From contig NZ_CP077639.1 of assembly GCF_019056395.1 (NCBI RefSeq), positions 1,552,001 to 1,616,000 of the forward strand: a stretch of DNA of 64,000 bases, read 5' to 3'. This stretch comes from Terribacillus sp. DMT04. GTDB taxonomy: Bacteria; Bacillota; Bacilli; Bacillales; Amphibacillaceae. A program made the position numbers and the translations under genes. Position 1 is the stretch's first letter. Every line of letters begins with the position of its first letter. Shown here one piece after another: positions 8,699 through 18,243 of the stretch. Under the pieces are notes generated by a model. The model saw nothing but the letters and a program-made list of their open reading frames with translations. It ran no database searches and had not been told where the DNA came from.

Positions 8699-9613
8699 AT
8701 GGACATTGGTGCAAAGCTCCGGGAAGCAAGAGAATCCAAAGGAATGACTTTGGAAGATGTACAACAGCGCACCAAAATACAAAAGCGCTACTTAAAAGCA
8801 ATTGAAGAAAATAATCACAGTGTTATGCCAGGTGATTTCTACACACGTGCCTTCATTAAAGAATATGCACAAACAGTAGGAGTTAATCCGGATGATGTAC
8901 TGGAGCCGAAACAGCAGGAAACAGCAGCTGCTCCTGTGCAAGAAGAGCGAGAGGCTCCTTCTCGTCAAGAGCGCAGCCAGGCTCGGGAAAATGACAGACC
9001 TCCGCGCCGTGAACGAAAGGGTATTCCATACTTGTCATCGATTATCATCGGCCTGCTTGTTATTGCGGCAATTGTCGTTGTCGTATTGGTCTACGCTGGC
9101 GGATCAAACGAGACAAATGAGAACAATACAGCTTCTGAAACACAGCAGCCGAACGAAGATCAAGTTGTACAGCCGAATGATGAGCAGACTGCAGAAGAAG
9201 AAGCTGATGAATCTGCGGACACAGAAGAACAAACAGATCAAGCTGCGGAAGAGCAGCAACAAAAGGAAGAAGAAGCTGCAGAACCGAAATTGTCTGTTGC
9301 TGAAGAAGGTACAGCAAGTAATCCAGTAACAACGTATACATTAGAGAATGCTGGCGAAGAGGTCACATTAACACTTGCTGCAGAAGGCGGCGACGCTTGG
9401 CTGCAAGTTGGTGACGGCAGCAGCGCAGGTAATGTGTATACCGGAACCATTGCAGCAGGCAGTGAGCCTGTGGAACAAGATGTAAGCGATTTGGAGACAG
9501 TTACCGTTCGAACGGGTTATTCAAAAGCGACAAAATTACAAATCAATGGACAGGCACTGGATTTTCCAATTGATAATGATGTCCAGACAATCGTAGTCAA
9601 CATCCAGAAATAA
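8699..9613 (+). CDS. ymfM: RodZ-like membrane HTH protein YmfM
   Basis: 304 residues from MDIGAKLREARESKG. This ATG has GGATGGTGG upstream; the ATG four codons earlier lies inside that site. An N-terminal Xre-type helix-turn-helix (about 3-65) is followed by a basic segment and one membrane span (about 106-130, IIIGLLVIAAIVVVVLVYAGG). A long Gln/Glu-rich linker leads to a C-terminal beta domain of DUF4115 type. This is the RodZ layout, which links MreB filaments to the wall machinery. It sits directly before pgsA, as in other Firmicutes. Confidence 0.85.
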   Translation: MDIGAKLREARESKGMTLEDVQQRTKIQKRYLKAIEENNHSVMPGDFYTRAFIKEYAQTVGVNPDDVLEPKQQETAAAPVQEEREAPSRQERSQARENDRPPRRERKGIPYLSSIIIGLLVIAAIVVVVLVYAGGSNETNENNTASETQQPNEDQVVQPNDEQTAEEEADESADTEEQTDQAAEEQQQKEEEAAEPKLSVAEEGTASNPVTTYTLENAGEEVTLTLAAEGGDAWLQVGDGSSAGNVYTGTIAAGSEPVEQDVSDLETVTVRTGYSKATKLQINGQALDFPIDNDVQTIVVNIQK

Positions 9614-9624
9614 CGTTGCAAGTT

Positions 9625-9652
9625 AAACCCTTTACGTTTATGGAAAGGGTTT
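9625..9652 (+). terminator. Weak terminator after ymfM
   Basis: Stem AAACCCTTT / AAAGGGTTT with a 10-base loop and ATCTTGTG after it. The U-tract is poor, so read-through into pgsA is likely. Confidence 0.5.
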
Positions 9653-9688
9653 ATCTTGTGTTTATCTTTACATACATTGGAGGCAGTC

Positions 9689-10267
9689 ATGAACATCCCA
9701 AATAAAATTACATTATCTCGAATTTTTCTAATTCCTATCTTCATCATTTTGCTTGCAGTTCCTTTTGATTGGGGAACGCTGGATATCGGAGAAAATAACT
9801 TGCCGGTTAATCATTTAGCAGGCGCAATTCTTTTTATCATCGCTTCGTGCACCGACTGGGTTGATGGCTATTATGCCCGCAAATTTAACCTTGTTACGAA
9901 TTTAGGTAAGTTCCTCGATCCGCTAGCGGATAAGCTGCTTGTTTCAGCAGCGCTCATTTTATTGGTACAATTGGAGTTAGCGCCGGCTTGGATTACGATT
10001 ATCATTATAAGCCGCGAATTTGCTGTCACAGGACTAAGACTTGTTGCCGCTGGTGAAGGCCTTGTATTGGCAGCAGGACAGATGGGCAAACAGAAAACAG
10101 CGATACAGATTGTTGCCATCAGCGCTTTGCTTTTGCATAACTGGCCGTTTTCTTATCTAGGATTTCCATTCGCTACAATCTGTCTGTATCTTGCACTTAT
10201 TCTGACGATCGTGTCCGGAGTCGACTACTTTATGAAAAACTGGCATGTGATGAAGGAGTCGAAATGA
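9689..10267 (+). CDS. pgsA: Phosphatidylglycerophosphate synthase
   Basis: 192 residues from MNIPNKITLSRI, with TTGGAGG upstream. It makes phosphatidylglycerol-phosphate from CDP-diacylglycerol and glycerol-3-phosphate at the membrane. The CDP-alcohol phosphotransferase signature D-x2-D-G-x2-A-R-x8-G-x3-D-x3-D is complete in DWVDGYYAR...GKFLDPLAD. About five membrane segments are visible. cinA begins almost immediately after the stop, forming the conserved pgsA-cinA-recA order. Confidence 0.95.
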   Translation: MNIPNKITLSRIFLIPIFIILLAVPFDWGTLDIGENNLPVNHLAGAILFIIASCTDWVDGYYARKFNLVTNLGKFLDPLADKLLVSAALILLVQLELAPAWITIIIISREFAVTGLRLVAAGEGLVLAAGQMGKQKTAIQIVAISALLLHNWPFSYLGFPFATICLYLALILTIVSGVDYFMKNWHVMKESK

Positions 10268-10268
10268 A

Positions 10269-11525
10269 ATGAAACATATTAATGCAGAAGTAATCGCCGT
10301 AGGGACGGAGATTTTGATTGGTCAAATCAACAATACAAATGCGCAATGGATTTCCAAGCAGCTGGCTGATCACGGCATCAATGTGTTTTACCATCATGTT
10401 GTGGGTGATAACTTAGGACGTGTTCAAGAATCCTTTGAAAAAGCACAGCGCGATGCTGATTTCGTTCTTGTAACTGGCGGACTTGGACCAACAGAGGATG
10501 ACCTGACGAGAGAAGCTTTTCAGCTTGTGTCTGGGTTAGAGATGCATGAAGATCAAGAAGCAATGGATGCCATTAAGCATTTCTTTGACAAGCGAAACCG
10601 AAAAATGTCACCGAATAACCACAAGCAGGCACGTGTGTTTGAAGGGGCAGCTGTGCTGGAGAATACAGTCGGTATGGCACCAGGTATGCTTGTTGAACAC
10701 GAAGGTACTGTTTGGGCCTTTATGCCAGGTGTGCCGCGTGAAATGAAACAAATCATGTCTGATCATGTGCTGCCTTATGCACGTGAAAAATGGCAGCTGC
10801 ATTCGGTGCTGCAATCCCGTTTGCTTCATTTTATTGGAATCGGGGAGTCACAGCTGGAAACGGATCTTCTTGATCTGATTCAAGTTCAAGAGAATCCGAC
10901 GATTGCGACATATGCTTCCGAAGGAGAAGTGGCTGTTCGGCTTACAGCAAGAGCAGATACCAAAAAAGAAGCCAATCACTTAATTGATAAAGTAGAAAAA
11001 GACGTAATGGATCGAGTTGGTCATTATTTTTACGGCTATGACGAAACGTCGGTGCAGCAGCAAGTATTTGATATACTGAAACAGCGCCAGCTAACATTGG
11101 CAAGCGCTGAAAGCCTTACCGGCGGACTGTTTGGTGACGCACTTGTTTCTATAAGCGGTGCATCAGCAGTATTCCTTGGCAGTATCGTTGCGTATTCACC
11201 GCTTGTGAAACAAAATGTGCTTGGTGTGAAGGAAGAAACAATTAAAACAGCAGGTACCGTGAGCGAAGCGTGTGCTGTCGAAATGGCAGAGAACGCAGTC
11301 CGTCTTACAAATGCCGATATAGGAATCAGCTTTACTGGAACAGCCGGCCCGGATGCAGCAGAAGGTAAGGAGCCTGGCACAGTCTTTATCAGCTTGCACG
11401 AAAAAGGCAAGGCAACCAGAACAACGGAGCTGTCCATTCGCAGCTCGCGGCAAGGTGTACGAGCTTTAGCGGTGAAGAAAGGCTTTGAACTGCTCTTCCA
11501 TCACTTGAAAGCATCGATTTCGTAA
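10269..11525 (+). CDS. cinA: CinA, competence/damage-inducible and NMN-deamidase-type protein
   Basis: 418 residues with two domains. The N-terminal MoCF-like domain (about 1-170) has AVGTEILIGQINNTNA and TGGLGPTEDDLTREA. The C-terminal CinA/PncC domain has SAESLTGGLFGDALVS and SFTGTAGPDAAEGKEPGTV. The family acts in pyridine nucleotide recycling (ADP-ribose pyrophosphatase and NMN deamidase) and is part of the competence regulon in B. subtilis. GAAGGAG lies 10 bases upstream of the ATG, inside the end of pgsA. It precedes recA as usual. Confidence 0.93.
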   Translation: MKHINAEVIAVGTEILIGQINNTNAQWISKQLADHGINVFYHHVVGDNLGRVQESFEKAQRDADFVLVTGGLGPTEDDLTREAFQLVSGLEMHEDQEAMDAIKHFFDKRNRKMSPNNHKQARVFEGAAVLENTVGMAPGMLVEHEGTVWAFMPGVPREMKQIMSDHVLPYAREKWQLHSVLQSRLLHFIGIGESQLETDLLDLIQVQENPTIATYASEGEVAVRLTARADTKKEANHLIDKVEKDVMDRVGHYFYGYDETSVQQQVFDILKQRQLTLASAESLTGGLFGDALVSISGASAVFLGSIVAYSPLVKQNVLGVKEETIKTAGTVSEACAVEMAENAVRLTNADIGISFTGTAGPDAAEGKEPGTVFISLHEKGKATRTTELSIRSSRQGVRALAVKKGFELLFHHLKASIS

Positions 11526-11546
11526 AAACTTAATTTGTTAATTATA

Positions 11547-11638
11547 AAAGCGGATAAATGTTCTTTTTCTCTTAAGCAAAACATTCTTTTCGATGTGTTC
11601 GGTCAGAATGAAAAAAAGGGAACATTTATTCGCTTTTT
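11547..11638 (+). repeat. Long imperfect inverted repeat in the recA leader
   Basis: AAAAGCGGATAAATGTTC (from 11547) is nearly the exact reverse complement of GGAACATTTATTCGCTTTTT (from 11619), with one mismatch. CATTCT at 11582-11587 and AGAATG at 11605-11610 nest inside. The right arm ends in TTTTT, so the element could be a cinA terminator or attenuator, or a pair of protein-binding half sites. Confidence 0.6.
11619..11632 (+). promoter_or_regulatory. Possible LexA box upstream of recA
   Basis: GGAACATTTATTCG matches 11 of 14 positions of the Bacillus SOS box CGAACRNRYGTTYG. It is a weak match inside the inverted repeat. recA is SOS-regulated in relatives, so a box is expected here. Confidence 0.35.
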
Positions 11639-11700
11639 GCTTGTTATATCTCAATAAACAAGTTAAAATAGATATAGATAATCCAAAGGAGGAAATACAT

Positions 11701-12732
11701 TTGAGTGAACGTAAACAAGCCCTTGATATGGCTTTGAGACAAATAGAGAAACAGTTCGGTAAAGGTTCCATTATGAAACTCGGTGAAAGAGCAGAACAGA
11801 AGGTCTCTACCGTATCCAGCGGCTCCCTTGCTCTCGACATCGCCCTTGGTGTCGGCGGCTATCCAAAAGGCCGTGTTGTAGAAATCTACGGTCCGGAATC
11901 CTCTGGTAAAACAACTGTTGCACTGCATGCAATTGCAGAAGCACAGCGTAACGGCGGACAAGCGGCTTTCATTGATGCAGAGCATGCGCTTGATCCTGTT
12001 TATGCACAAAAACTAGGTGTTAATATAGATGAACTTTTACTTTCCCAGCCGGATACAGGGGAACAAGCATTAGAAATCGCAGAAGCCCTCGTACGAAGCG
12101 GTGCAGTTGATATTGTTGTTGTCGACTCTGTAGCTGCCCTTGTACCGAAAGCTGAAATCGAAGGGGAGATGGGTGACTCCCACGTCGGTCTTCAAGCACG
12201 TCTAATGTCCCAGGCTTTACGTAAATTGTCTGGTGCAATCAACAAATCAAAAACAACTGCCATCTTTATCAACCAGATTCGTGAAAAAGTCGGTGTTATG
12301 TTCGGTAACCCTGAAACAACTCCCGGCGGCCGTGCGCTTAAATTCTATTCTTCTGTCCGTCTAGAAGTACGCCGTGCAGAGACGCTCAAGCAAGGTAATG
12401 ATATGGTAGGTAATAAAACTAGAATTAAAGTTGTGAAAAACAAGGTTGCACCTCCGTTTAAACAAGCGGAAGTAGACATAATGTACGGAGAAGGTATTTC
12501 CCGTGAAGGGGAACTTATCGATATAGCCAGTGACTTGGACATCGTTCAAAAAAGTGGAGCTTGGTATTCTTATAACGATGAGCGCCTAGGGCAAGGCCGT
12601 GAGAATGCGAAGCAATTCATGAAAGAAAATCCGGAAATAGCTACAACAATTCAGATGCAAGTACGTGAGCACTATAATCTGGATGCAGATAAGAAACTTC
12701 CGGATGAAGAACAAGAATCACTGGATATGTAA
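11701..12732 (+). CDS. recA: Recombinase RecA
   Basis: 343 residues from a TTG start ([12 protein letters not shown]). AAAGGAGGA lies 7 bases upstream, and the longer in-frame ATG gives an N-terminus no RecA has. It forms filaments on single-stranded DNA, catalyses strand exchange and stimulates LexA self-cleavage. Walker A GPESSGKT is at 64-71; [18 protein letters not shown] and the [18 protein letters not shown] loop are intact. B. subtilis has pbpX between recA and rny; that gene is absent here. Confidence 0.97.
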   Translation: MSERKQALDMALRQIEKQFGKGSIMKLGERAEQKVSTVSSGSLALDIALGVGGYPKGRVVEIYGPESSGKTTVALHAIAEAQRNGGQAAFIDAEHALDPVYAQKLGVNIDELLLSQPDTGEQALEIAEALVRSGAVDIVVVDSVAALVPKAEIEGEMGDSHVGLQARLMSQALRKLSGAINKSKTTAIFINQIREKVGVMFGNPETTPGGRALKFYSSVRLEVRRAETLKQGNDMVGNKTRIKVVKNKVAPPFKQAEVDIMYGEGISREGELIDIASDLDIVQKSGAWYSYNDERLGQGRENAKQFMKENPEIATTIQMQVREHYNLDADKKLPDEEQESLDM

Positions 12733-12771
12733 GAGAGAAGCTGACATAATCGTGTTTCAGCCTGAAACAAG

Positions 12772-12815
12772 TCCAAACGAAACTGTTATTATACGCAGTA
12801 TCGTTTGGATTTTTT
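12772..12815 (+). terminator. Terminator of recA
   Basis: Stem TCCAAACGAAACTG / CAGTATCGTTTGGA with one mismatch and a 10-base loop, then TTTTTT. Confidence 0.93.
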
Positions 12816-13130
12816 ATTACATTCATATAAGCAGCAGCTCAATAACCATAATGGTTATGCCGTTCGCTCTCGGTGAGTTTCTATTTTATGGTGCAGGCTG
12901 CGAGCTGTTCTTTCATAAAACATCCCAGCCAGTCATACTTCGTTTTATATGTTCAACTTTCTAGTACTTTCCATGTTATCTTGACAACATGCGAACACAG
13001 GATTAAAATTAAGTAGTATAATTTTCTTTTATATTATACTTTTCTAAGGTTACCATCGTTTTTTAAATGAAAAACATTGTGCATGCCGACAGACATGTTT
13101 GTACAATTTCATAGCAGGGGAGGTGAAATC
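12816..13130 (+). other. recA-rny intergenic region
   Basis: About 315 bases with no convincing gene. It holds a small inverted repeat, ATAACCA-TAA-TGGTTAT (12841-12857), of unknown purpose, and the rny promoter. Short reading frames here lack ribosome binding sites. Confidence 0.6.
12981..13009 (+). promoter_or_regulatory. Sigma-A promoter of rny
   Basis: TTGACA at 12981-12986, a 17-base spacer, then TAAAAT at 13004-13009. It gives a leader of about 115 bases before rny. Confidence 0.75.
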
Positions 13131-14693
13131 ATGGAACTATTTTACCTGATCATCTCCATTTTGCTTGTTCTAATCGTCGGTGGTGTTGTTGGTTATCTTG
13201 TTCGCAAATCTATTGCTGAGAAAAAAATCTCCGGTGCGGAGGAATTAGCGAAGCAAATAGTCGCAGAAGGCCATCGCAATGCGGAAACGGCTAAAAAAGA
13301 AGCGCTTCTCGAAGCGAAAGATGAAAACTTCCAGCTGCGTCAGCAGACGGAGCAGGAATTACGTGAGCGACGTCTCGAACTGCAAAAGCAAGAAAACCGT
13401 CTGATGCAGAAGGAAGAGAATCTGGACCGTAAAAGCGATACGCTTGATAAGCGTGAAGTTACGTTAGAGAAAAAGGAACAATCATTAACTGAAAGACAAC
13501 AACAAATTGAAGAATTGGAAAGCAAAGTGGAAGTCTTGGTGAAAGAACAGCAGCTGAAATTAGAACAGATTTCTGGCTATACATCCGATGAAGCACGTCA
13601 AATCGTGCTGGATAAAGTCGAGAAGGAAGTTGCCTTTGAATCAGCTGTTATGATTAAAGATGCAGAACATCGCGCCAAAGAAGAGGCCGATAAAAAAGCG
13701 AAAAGCATTCTTTCCCTTGCACTTCAGCGCTGTGCAGCCGATCATGTTGCGGAAACGACAGTATCTGTCGTTAACTTGCCGAACGACGAGATGAAAGGAC
13801 GCATCATCGGTCGGGAAGGCCGTAATATTCGTACACTAGAGACGCTTACCGGAATTGATCTGATTATTGATGATACGCCAGAAGCGGTTATCCTATCCGG
13901 TTTTGATCCTGTCCGTCGTGAGATTGCAAGGATTGCACTCGAGAAACTTGTCCAAGATGGTCGTATCCACCCTGCCCGGATTGAGGAAATGGTGGAGAAA
14001 TCCAGACGGGAAGTGGATGAATATATCCGTGAAACAGGTGAAGAGACGACTTTCGAAGTTGGCGTACATGGTTTGCATCCGGACTTAGTTAAGATACTTG
14101 GCAGATTGAAGTATCGCACAAGCTACGGGCAGAACGTATTGAAGCACTCAATGGAAGTTGCTTATCTGTCCGGACTGTTAGCAGCCGAACTGGGCGAGGA
14201 TGTCACACTTGCAAAACGCGCAGGTCTGCTTCATGACATCGGAAAAGCGATCGACCACGAAGTAGAAGGCAGCCACGTTGAAATCGGGAAAGAGCTCGCA
14301 ATGAAATACAAAGAGCATCCAGTGGTCATCAATTCGATTGCTTCCCACCACGGAGATGAGGAAGCGACATCTATTATTGCAGTGCTAGTCGCTGCAGCAG
14401 ATGCCCTCTCAGCTGCCCGTCCGGGAGCAAGAAGTGAGACATTGGAGAACTACATCAAGCGTCTGGAGAAACTGGAGGAGATTTCTGAATCCTTCCAAGG
14501 CGTAGAGAAATCTTTCGCCATTCAAGCAGGACGTGAGATTCGTATCATGGTTAAGCCGGATGAAATTGATGACTTGGAATCCATTAAAGTCGCTCGTGAT
14601 ATTCGGAAACGAATTGAAAGTGAATTGGATTATCCAGGACACATTAAAGTTACGGTTATCCGTGAAACACGTGCAGTTGAATATGCAAAATAA
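13131..14693 (+). CDS. rny: Ribonuclease Y
   Basis: 520 residues, the same length as B. subtilis RNase Y. The start at 13131 follows AGGGGAGGTG; the earlier in-frame ATG is upstream of this site. It is a membrane-anchored endoribonuclease that starts mRNA decay. Residues 5-25 form the anchor ([19 protein letters not shown]). A long coiled coil runs to about residue 200, then a KH domain ([15 protein letters not shown]) and an HD domain with H368-D369 (HDIGKAID). Cofactor RicA is encoded nearby at 17647. Confidence 0.96.
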   Translation: MELFYLIISILLVLIVGGVVGYLVRKSIAEKKISGAEELAKQIVAEGHRNAETAKKEALLEAKDENFQLRQQTEQELRERRLELQKQENRLMQKEENLDRKSDTLDKREVTLEKKEQSLTERQQQIEELESKVEVLVKEQQLKLEQISGYTSDEARQIVLDKVEKEVAFESAVMIKDAEHRAKEEADKKAKSILSLALQRCAADHVAETTVSVVNLPNDEMKGRIIGREGRNIRTLETLTGIDLIIDDTPEAVILSGFDPVRREIARIALEKLVQDGRIHPARIEEMVEKSRREVDEYIRETGEETTFEVGVHGLHPDLVKILGRLKYRTSYGQNVLKHSMEVAYLSGLLAAELGEDVTLAKRAGLLHDIGKAIDHEVEGSHVEIGKELAMKYKEHPVVINSIASHHGDEEATSIIAVLVAAADALSAARPGARSETLENYIKRLEKLEEISESFQGVEKSFAIQAGREIRIMVKPDEIDDLESIKVARDIRKRIESELDYPGHIKVTVIRETRAVEYAK

Positions 14694-14720
14694 AAAAAGC
14701 GGCCCTGTGCCGCTTTTTTT
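14694..14720 (+). terminator. Terminator of rny
   Basis: Stem AAAAAAGCGGC / GCCGCTTTTTT with a CCTGT loop, directly after the stop codon, ending in a T-run. Confidence 0.92.
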
Positions 14721-14770
14721 ATATGTTAGACTATACTTAGGATACATGGTTATACAGAAAGGACTAGATT

Positions 14771-15568
14771 ATGAAGCTACTATTTATTGGAGACGTTGTC
14801 GGAGAACCTGGCCGACAAATGGTACAAGATTATTTGCCGCGTCTGAAGAAACGTTATCAACCGCAGCTGACAATCATTAATGGAGAAAACGCCGCGGACG
14901 GAAAAGGTATAAACGAGCGGATTTATAAGCAATTTCTCGAATGGGGCGCGCAAGCTGTCACAATGGGGAATCACACATGGGATAAACGCGACATCTTTGA
15001 ATTCATCGATGATGCGAAATATTTAGTTCGTCCGTCTAACTTGCCGCCAGAAACACCTGGAACAGGTATTATTTATGTGAAGATAAATCAACATGAAGTA
15101 GCTATCATTAATCTGCTGGCACGCACATTCATGATGCCGGCAGACGATCCGTTCCGAGAAGCGGATCGTCTTATTGAAGAAGCGCGCAAACGTACACATC
15201 TTATTTTTATTGATTTTCACGGAGAAGCAACAAGCGAGAAGCAGGCTTTCGGCTGGTATGTTGATGGACGTGTCAGCGCAGTTGTGGGAACCCATACACA
15301 TACCCAGACAGCTGATGAACGCATATTGCCATCTGGTACAGCATATATTTCAGATGCGGGTATGACAGGCCCTTATGAGACTATTCTCGGTATGGAGCGA
15401 GAAGCCGTTATCAAAAGATTTTTAACGAACTTGCCAGTACGTTTTGAAGTGCCCAAAACGGGTAAAGCACAATTAAATGGAGTAGTAATCGATCTGGATC
15501 CGCAAACGGGAAAGGCAACCTCTATCAAACGCATCCTGATCAATGATGACCACCCGTATATGGATTGA
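14771..15568 (+). CDS. ymdB: YmdB-family metallophosphoesterase
   Basis: 265 residues, TIGR00282 family. The metal and active-site motifs are in order: FIGDVVGEPG (N-terminal Asp), NGENAADGKG, MGNHTWDKRD and GTHTHTQTADERI. In B. subtilis YmdB is a 2',3'-cyclic nucleotide phosphodiesterase that affects biofilm and motility choice and sits next to rny. The ATG follows GAAAGGACTAG. A TATACT element at about 14732 could be a -10, but no convincing -35 was found. Confidence 0.93.
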   Translation: MKLLFIGDVVGEPGRQMVQDYLPRLKKRYQPQLTIINGENAADGKGINERIYKQFLEWGAQAVTMGNHTWDKRDIFEFIDDAKYLVRPSNLPPETPGTGIIYVKINQHEVAIINLLARTFMMPADDPFREADRLIEEARKRTHLIFIDFHGEATSEKQAFGWYVDGRVSAVVGTHTHTQTADERILPSGTAYISDAGMTGPYETILGMEREAVIKRFLTNLPVRFEVPKTGKAQLNGVVIDLDPQTGKATSIKRILINDDHPYMD

Positions 15569-15724
15569 TCTTTGCTGCTCCTTCACTAGGTCTCTTGTTT
15601 ACAAAGATGAACCAGGACAGGTTGTACCACTTTTTCAGAGATCGCCCTAAAAATGGGCATATCTACTATCCGCTAGAAATATAGTAAAAGGAAAGTAGTC
15701 CAGTAAACGAAGGAGGTACCAGTG

Positions 15725-15985
15725 TTGGATATACTAAAAGTTTCAGCGAAATCCAATCCAAATTCAGTAGCAGGCGCACTCGCGAACGTATTAAGAGAAC
15801 GTGGCTCAGCGGAAATTCAGGCAATCGGGGCAGGAGCTTTAAACCAATCGGTTAAAGCTGTCGCAATCGCTCGCGGTTTTGTCGCTCCAAGCGGAGTAGA
15901 CTTAATTTGTATCCCGGCATTCACGGATATCATGATCGACAACGAGGAACGGACTGCCATTAAATTGATCGTGGAACCAAGATAA
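15725..15985 (+). CDS. spoVS: Stage V sporulation protein S
   Basis: 86 residues from TTG at 15725 (MDILKVSAKSNPNSVAG), the usual family length, with AGGAGG 8 bases upstream. A GTG one codon earlier (15722) is the alternative and would add one residue. It is nearly identical to B. subtilis SpoVS (ALNQSVKAVAIARGFVAPSG), an Alba-like small protein needed for stage V of sporulation and affecting septation. A sigma-H promoter is expected, but I could not locate one in the 150 bases upstream. Confidence 0.95.
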   Translation: MDILKVSAKSNPNSVAGALANVLRERGSAEIQAIGAGALNQSVKAVAIARGFVAPSGVDLICIPAFTDIMIDNEERTAIKLIVEPR

Positions 15986-16010
15986 GTCCCGCCTTAAGCG
16001 GGGCTTTTTT
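15986..16010 (+). terminator. Terminator of spoVS
   Basis: Stem CCCGC-CTTAA-GCGGG followed by GCTTTTTT, directly after the stop. Confidence 0.9.
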
Positions 16011-16022
16011 ATTTCCAATACC

Positions 16023-16050
16023 TGGACGTATGTCTTGCGATTGATATAAT
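16023..16050 (+). promoter_or_regulatory. Probable promoter of miaB-ricA
   Basis: A perfect TATAAT (16045-16050) lies 16 bases after TGGACG (16023-16028). The -35 is poor; the -10 is convincing. Confidence 0.5.
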
Positions 16051-16087
16051 AGAAGTAACTAGCATGCAATGGAGGGTGAGGAATTCA

Positions 16088-17650
16088 GTGAATGAAGAAC
16101 AGCGAAAATCAGATCGTTTTATTTCTGCAAAGTATGCGAAACAAGAAGGAAAAGCCTTGCATGAGAAAACAACAGCAGATTTCGCGAAGTATTTCCAAAC
16201 GACGTATCAGCCGCCTGATTTAAAGCAGGCAAAGAAACGGCGCAGGGAAGATGTCAAGTTCCATTATGATTTCACTATTCCGCCAGCAATGCAGAAAGCC
16301 GGCACAGGTAAGAGATTTCTTATCCGTACATATGGCTGCCAGATGAATGAACATGACACCGAAGTGATGGCGGGATTGTTTGTAGAGATGGGATATGAGC
16401 CAACAACGAATACACATGATGCAGATGTTATTTTGCTGAACACATGTGCAATTCGGGAAAATGCTGAAAATAAAGTGTTCGGCGAAATCGGTCATCTTAA
16501 ACCATTGAAACTTGAAAAGCCAGACTTAATCATTGGCGTATGCGGCTGCATGTCTCAAGAAGAAGCAGTTGTGAATCGCATTTTGAAGAAACATCCGCAT
16601 ATTGATATGATTTTCGGCACGCATAATATTCACCGATTGCCGCAGCTTCTCCAAGAAGCCAGTTTCAGCAAGGAAATGGTGCTTGAAGTTTGGTCGAAGG
16701 AAGGAGATGTGATTGAAAATCTCCCAAAAGCGCGAAAAGGAAAAATCAAGGCTTGGGTCAATATTATGTACGGCTGTGATAAATTCTGTACGTATTGTAT
16801 TGTTCCTTATACGAGAGGGAAAGAAAGAAGCCGACGCCCGGAGGATATCGTCCAAGAAGTGCGGCAGCTGGCAGCGCAAGGCTATCAAGAGATTACCTTG
16901 CTCGGTCAAAACGTTAATGCATATGGCAAAGATTTAACCGATGTGAACGTCGGACTTGGCGAGTTAATGGACGAGATTCGCAAGATTGCCATCCCTCGGA
17001 TTCGTTTCACGACTTCCCATCCGCGGGACTTTGATGATAAACTAATAGAGGTACTAGCCCAAGGCGGGAATTTGCTTGACCACATACATTTGCCAGTTCA
17101 ATCCGGCAGCAGTGATATCCTGCGGGTAATGGCGCGTCGATACACACGTGAAGATTACTTGCGTTTGGTAGAAAAGATCAGACAGCATATACCGAACGTT
17201 ACACTGACTACAGACATTATTGTCGGGTTTCCGAATGAGACAGAAAAGCAGTTTCAAGAGACGTTGTCTTTAGTTAAAGAAGTTGGTTTTGAGGCAGCAT
17301 ATACGTATATTTACTCTCCTCGTGACGGCACACCTGCTGCTAAGTGGGAAGATAACGTTCCGCTGGAAGTGAAAAAAGAGCGACTCCAGCGATTGAATGC
17401 TTTAATAGATCAACAGGCAGCAGCGTCTATGCAGCTGTATGAAGGCAAAGTGGTGCATGTGCTCGTTGAAGGTGAAAGTAAGCGAAATCCAGAAGTACTG
17501 TCGGGATATACGGAAAAAAACAAGCTAGTTAATTTCCGAGGACCTGCCTCAGTAATAGGTAAAATTGTTCCCGTTATCGTGACAAAAGCCAAAACGTGGT
17601 CACTTGATGGCGAACTAGCAGAAACAACAGCGGAGGTACACAGCTTATGA
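16088..17650 (+). CDS. miaB: tRNA-2-methylthio-N6-dimethylallyladenosine synthase
   Basis: 520 residues from GTG at 16088 ([11 protein letters not shown]); GGAGGGTGAGG precedes it and removes eight poorly fitting residues of the longer frame. It is a radical-SAM methylthiotransferase that adds the 2-methylthio group to i6A37 of tRNA made by MiaA (24838). The N-terminal cluster cysteines are C84, C120 and C154; the radical-SAM cysteines are C230, C234 and C237 ([10 protein letters not shown]). A TRAM domain ends the protein. The stop overlaps ricA by four bases. B. subtilis has tdh-kbl before miaB; they are absent here. Confidence 0.96.
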   Translation: MNEEQRKSDRFISAKYAKQEGKALHEKTTADFAKYFQTTYQPPDLKQAKKRRREDVKFHYDFTIPPAMQKAGTGKRFLIRTYGCQMNEHDTEVMAGLFVEMGYEPTTNTHDADVILLNTCAIRENAENKVFGEIGHLKPLKLEKPDLIIGVCGCMSQEEAVVNRILKKHPHIDMIFGTHNIHRLPQLLQEASFSKEMVLEVWSKEGDVIENLPKARKGKIKAWVNIMYGCDKFCTYCIVPYTRGKERSRRPEDIVQEVRQLAAQGYQEITLLGQNVNAYGKDLTDVNVGLGELMDEIRKIAIPRIRFTTSHPRDFDDKLIEVLAQGGNLLDHIHLPVQSGSSDILRVMARRYTREDYLRLVEKIRQHIPNVTLTTDIIVGFPNETEKQFQETLSLVKEVGFEAAYTYIYSPRDGTPAAKWEDNVPLEVKKERLQRLNALIDQQAAASMQLYEGKVVHVLVEGESKRNPEVLSGYTEKNKLVNFRGPASVIGKIVPVIVTKAKTWSLDGELAETTAEVHSL

Positions 17651-18009
17651 ATTATTCCACCGAAGAGATTCTCAAACAAGCAGAAGCGTTGGCAGAGGAC
17701 ATGCGCGGACTAGATGAAATCGCGCATTTCCATCAGCTCGAGGCAAAGCTGAACGAGAATAAAAAGGTGCAGACATATATCAACCAAATTAAGATGAAAC
17801 AAAAGCAGGCAGTCAACTTACAAGCGTATGGCAAGCGGGAAGCGCAGCTGCAAATGGAGCAGGAAATCGATGAGCTGCAAGCAAAGATTGACAGCATTCC
17901 AATTGTACAAGACTTCAAGGAATCCCAAGTCATTACAAATCATATTTTGCAAAGTATCTCTCAAAACATCCAGCATACTGTCTTTCAAGAGGAAGAGACA
18001 GAGAAATAA
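17647..18009 (+). CDS. ricA: RicA (YmcA), RNase Y cofactor subunit
   Basis: 120 residues starting in an ATGA overlap with miaB. It matches the YmcA/YlbF helical family ([31 protein letters not shown]). In B. subtilis RicA forms a complex with RicF and RicT that guides RNase Y and carries iron-sulfur clusters. This copy is about 20 residues shorter than the B. subtilis protein and contains no cysteine, so it cannot supply the C-terminal cluster ligand reported there. Family assignment is firm. Confidence 0.9.
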   Translation: MNYSTEEILKQAEALAEDMRGLDEIAHFHQLEAKLNENKKVQTYINQIKMKQKQAVNLQAYGKREAQLQMEQEIDELQAKIDSIPIVQDFKESQVITNHILQSISQNIQHTVFQEEETEK

Positions 18010-18022
18010 GTCTTCTATAGGG

Positions 18023-18070
18023 AAAAGATGCGTACTTGTTATCATGCAAAAGTACGCATCTTTTCTTTTT
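18023..18070 (+). terminator. Terminator after ricA
   Basis: Stem AAAAGATGCGTACTT / AAGTACGCATCTTTT with a 12-base loop, then TCTTTTTG. Confidence 0.93.
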
Positions 18071-18243
18071 GTTTTCATGTCCCTTCAAAGAAGTGTTGAA
18101 GGTTACTTTAATGAATAACCTCTGCCTAGGCATCTGCATAGAATGGAGGAGCGTCCAGCTTTGGTGAAGGAATATATTTTTCCTGACACCATAGGTGAAC
18201 ACCCTGCATAACATGACTATGTAAAAAGAGGAGGTTTTCGTAC
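18071..18243 (+). promoter_or_regulatory. cotE upstream region
   Basis: Mother-cell promoters are expected here. CATAGAAT near 18139 and CATAACAT near 18208 resemble sigma-E/sigma-K -10 elements; a GACA lies about 17 bases before the second. An inverted repeat, AGGTTA...TAACCT, spans 18100-18121. None is decisive. Confidence 0.3.

Noticed and set aside
9060-9341. Leu/Gln-rich frames over the ymfM linker
   Set aside because: Artefacts of the repetitive Gln/Glu codons of the RodZ-like linker.
12665-12964. 99-residue frame across the recA end and terminator
   Set aside because: It starts inside recA and crosses the terminator stem, with no ribosome binding site of its own.
15644-15658. GCCC-TAAAAAT-GGGC hairpin before spoVS
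   Set aside because: Only four base pairs and no T-run; not supported as a terminator.
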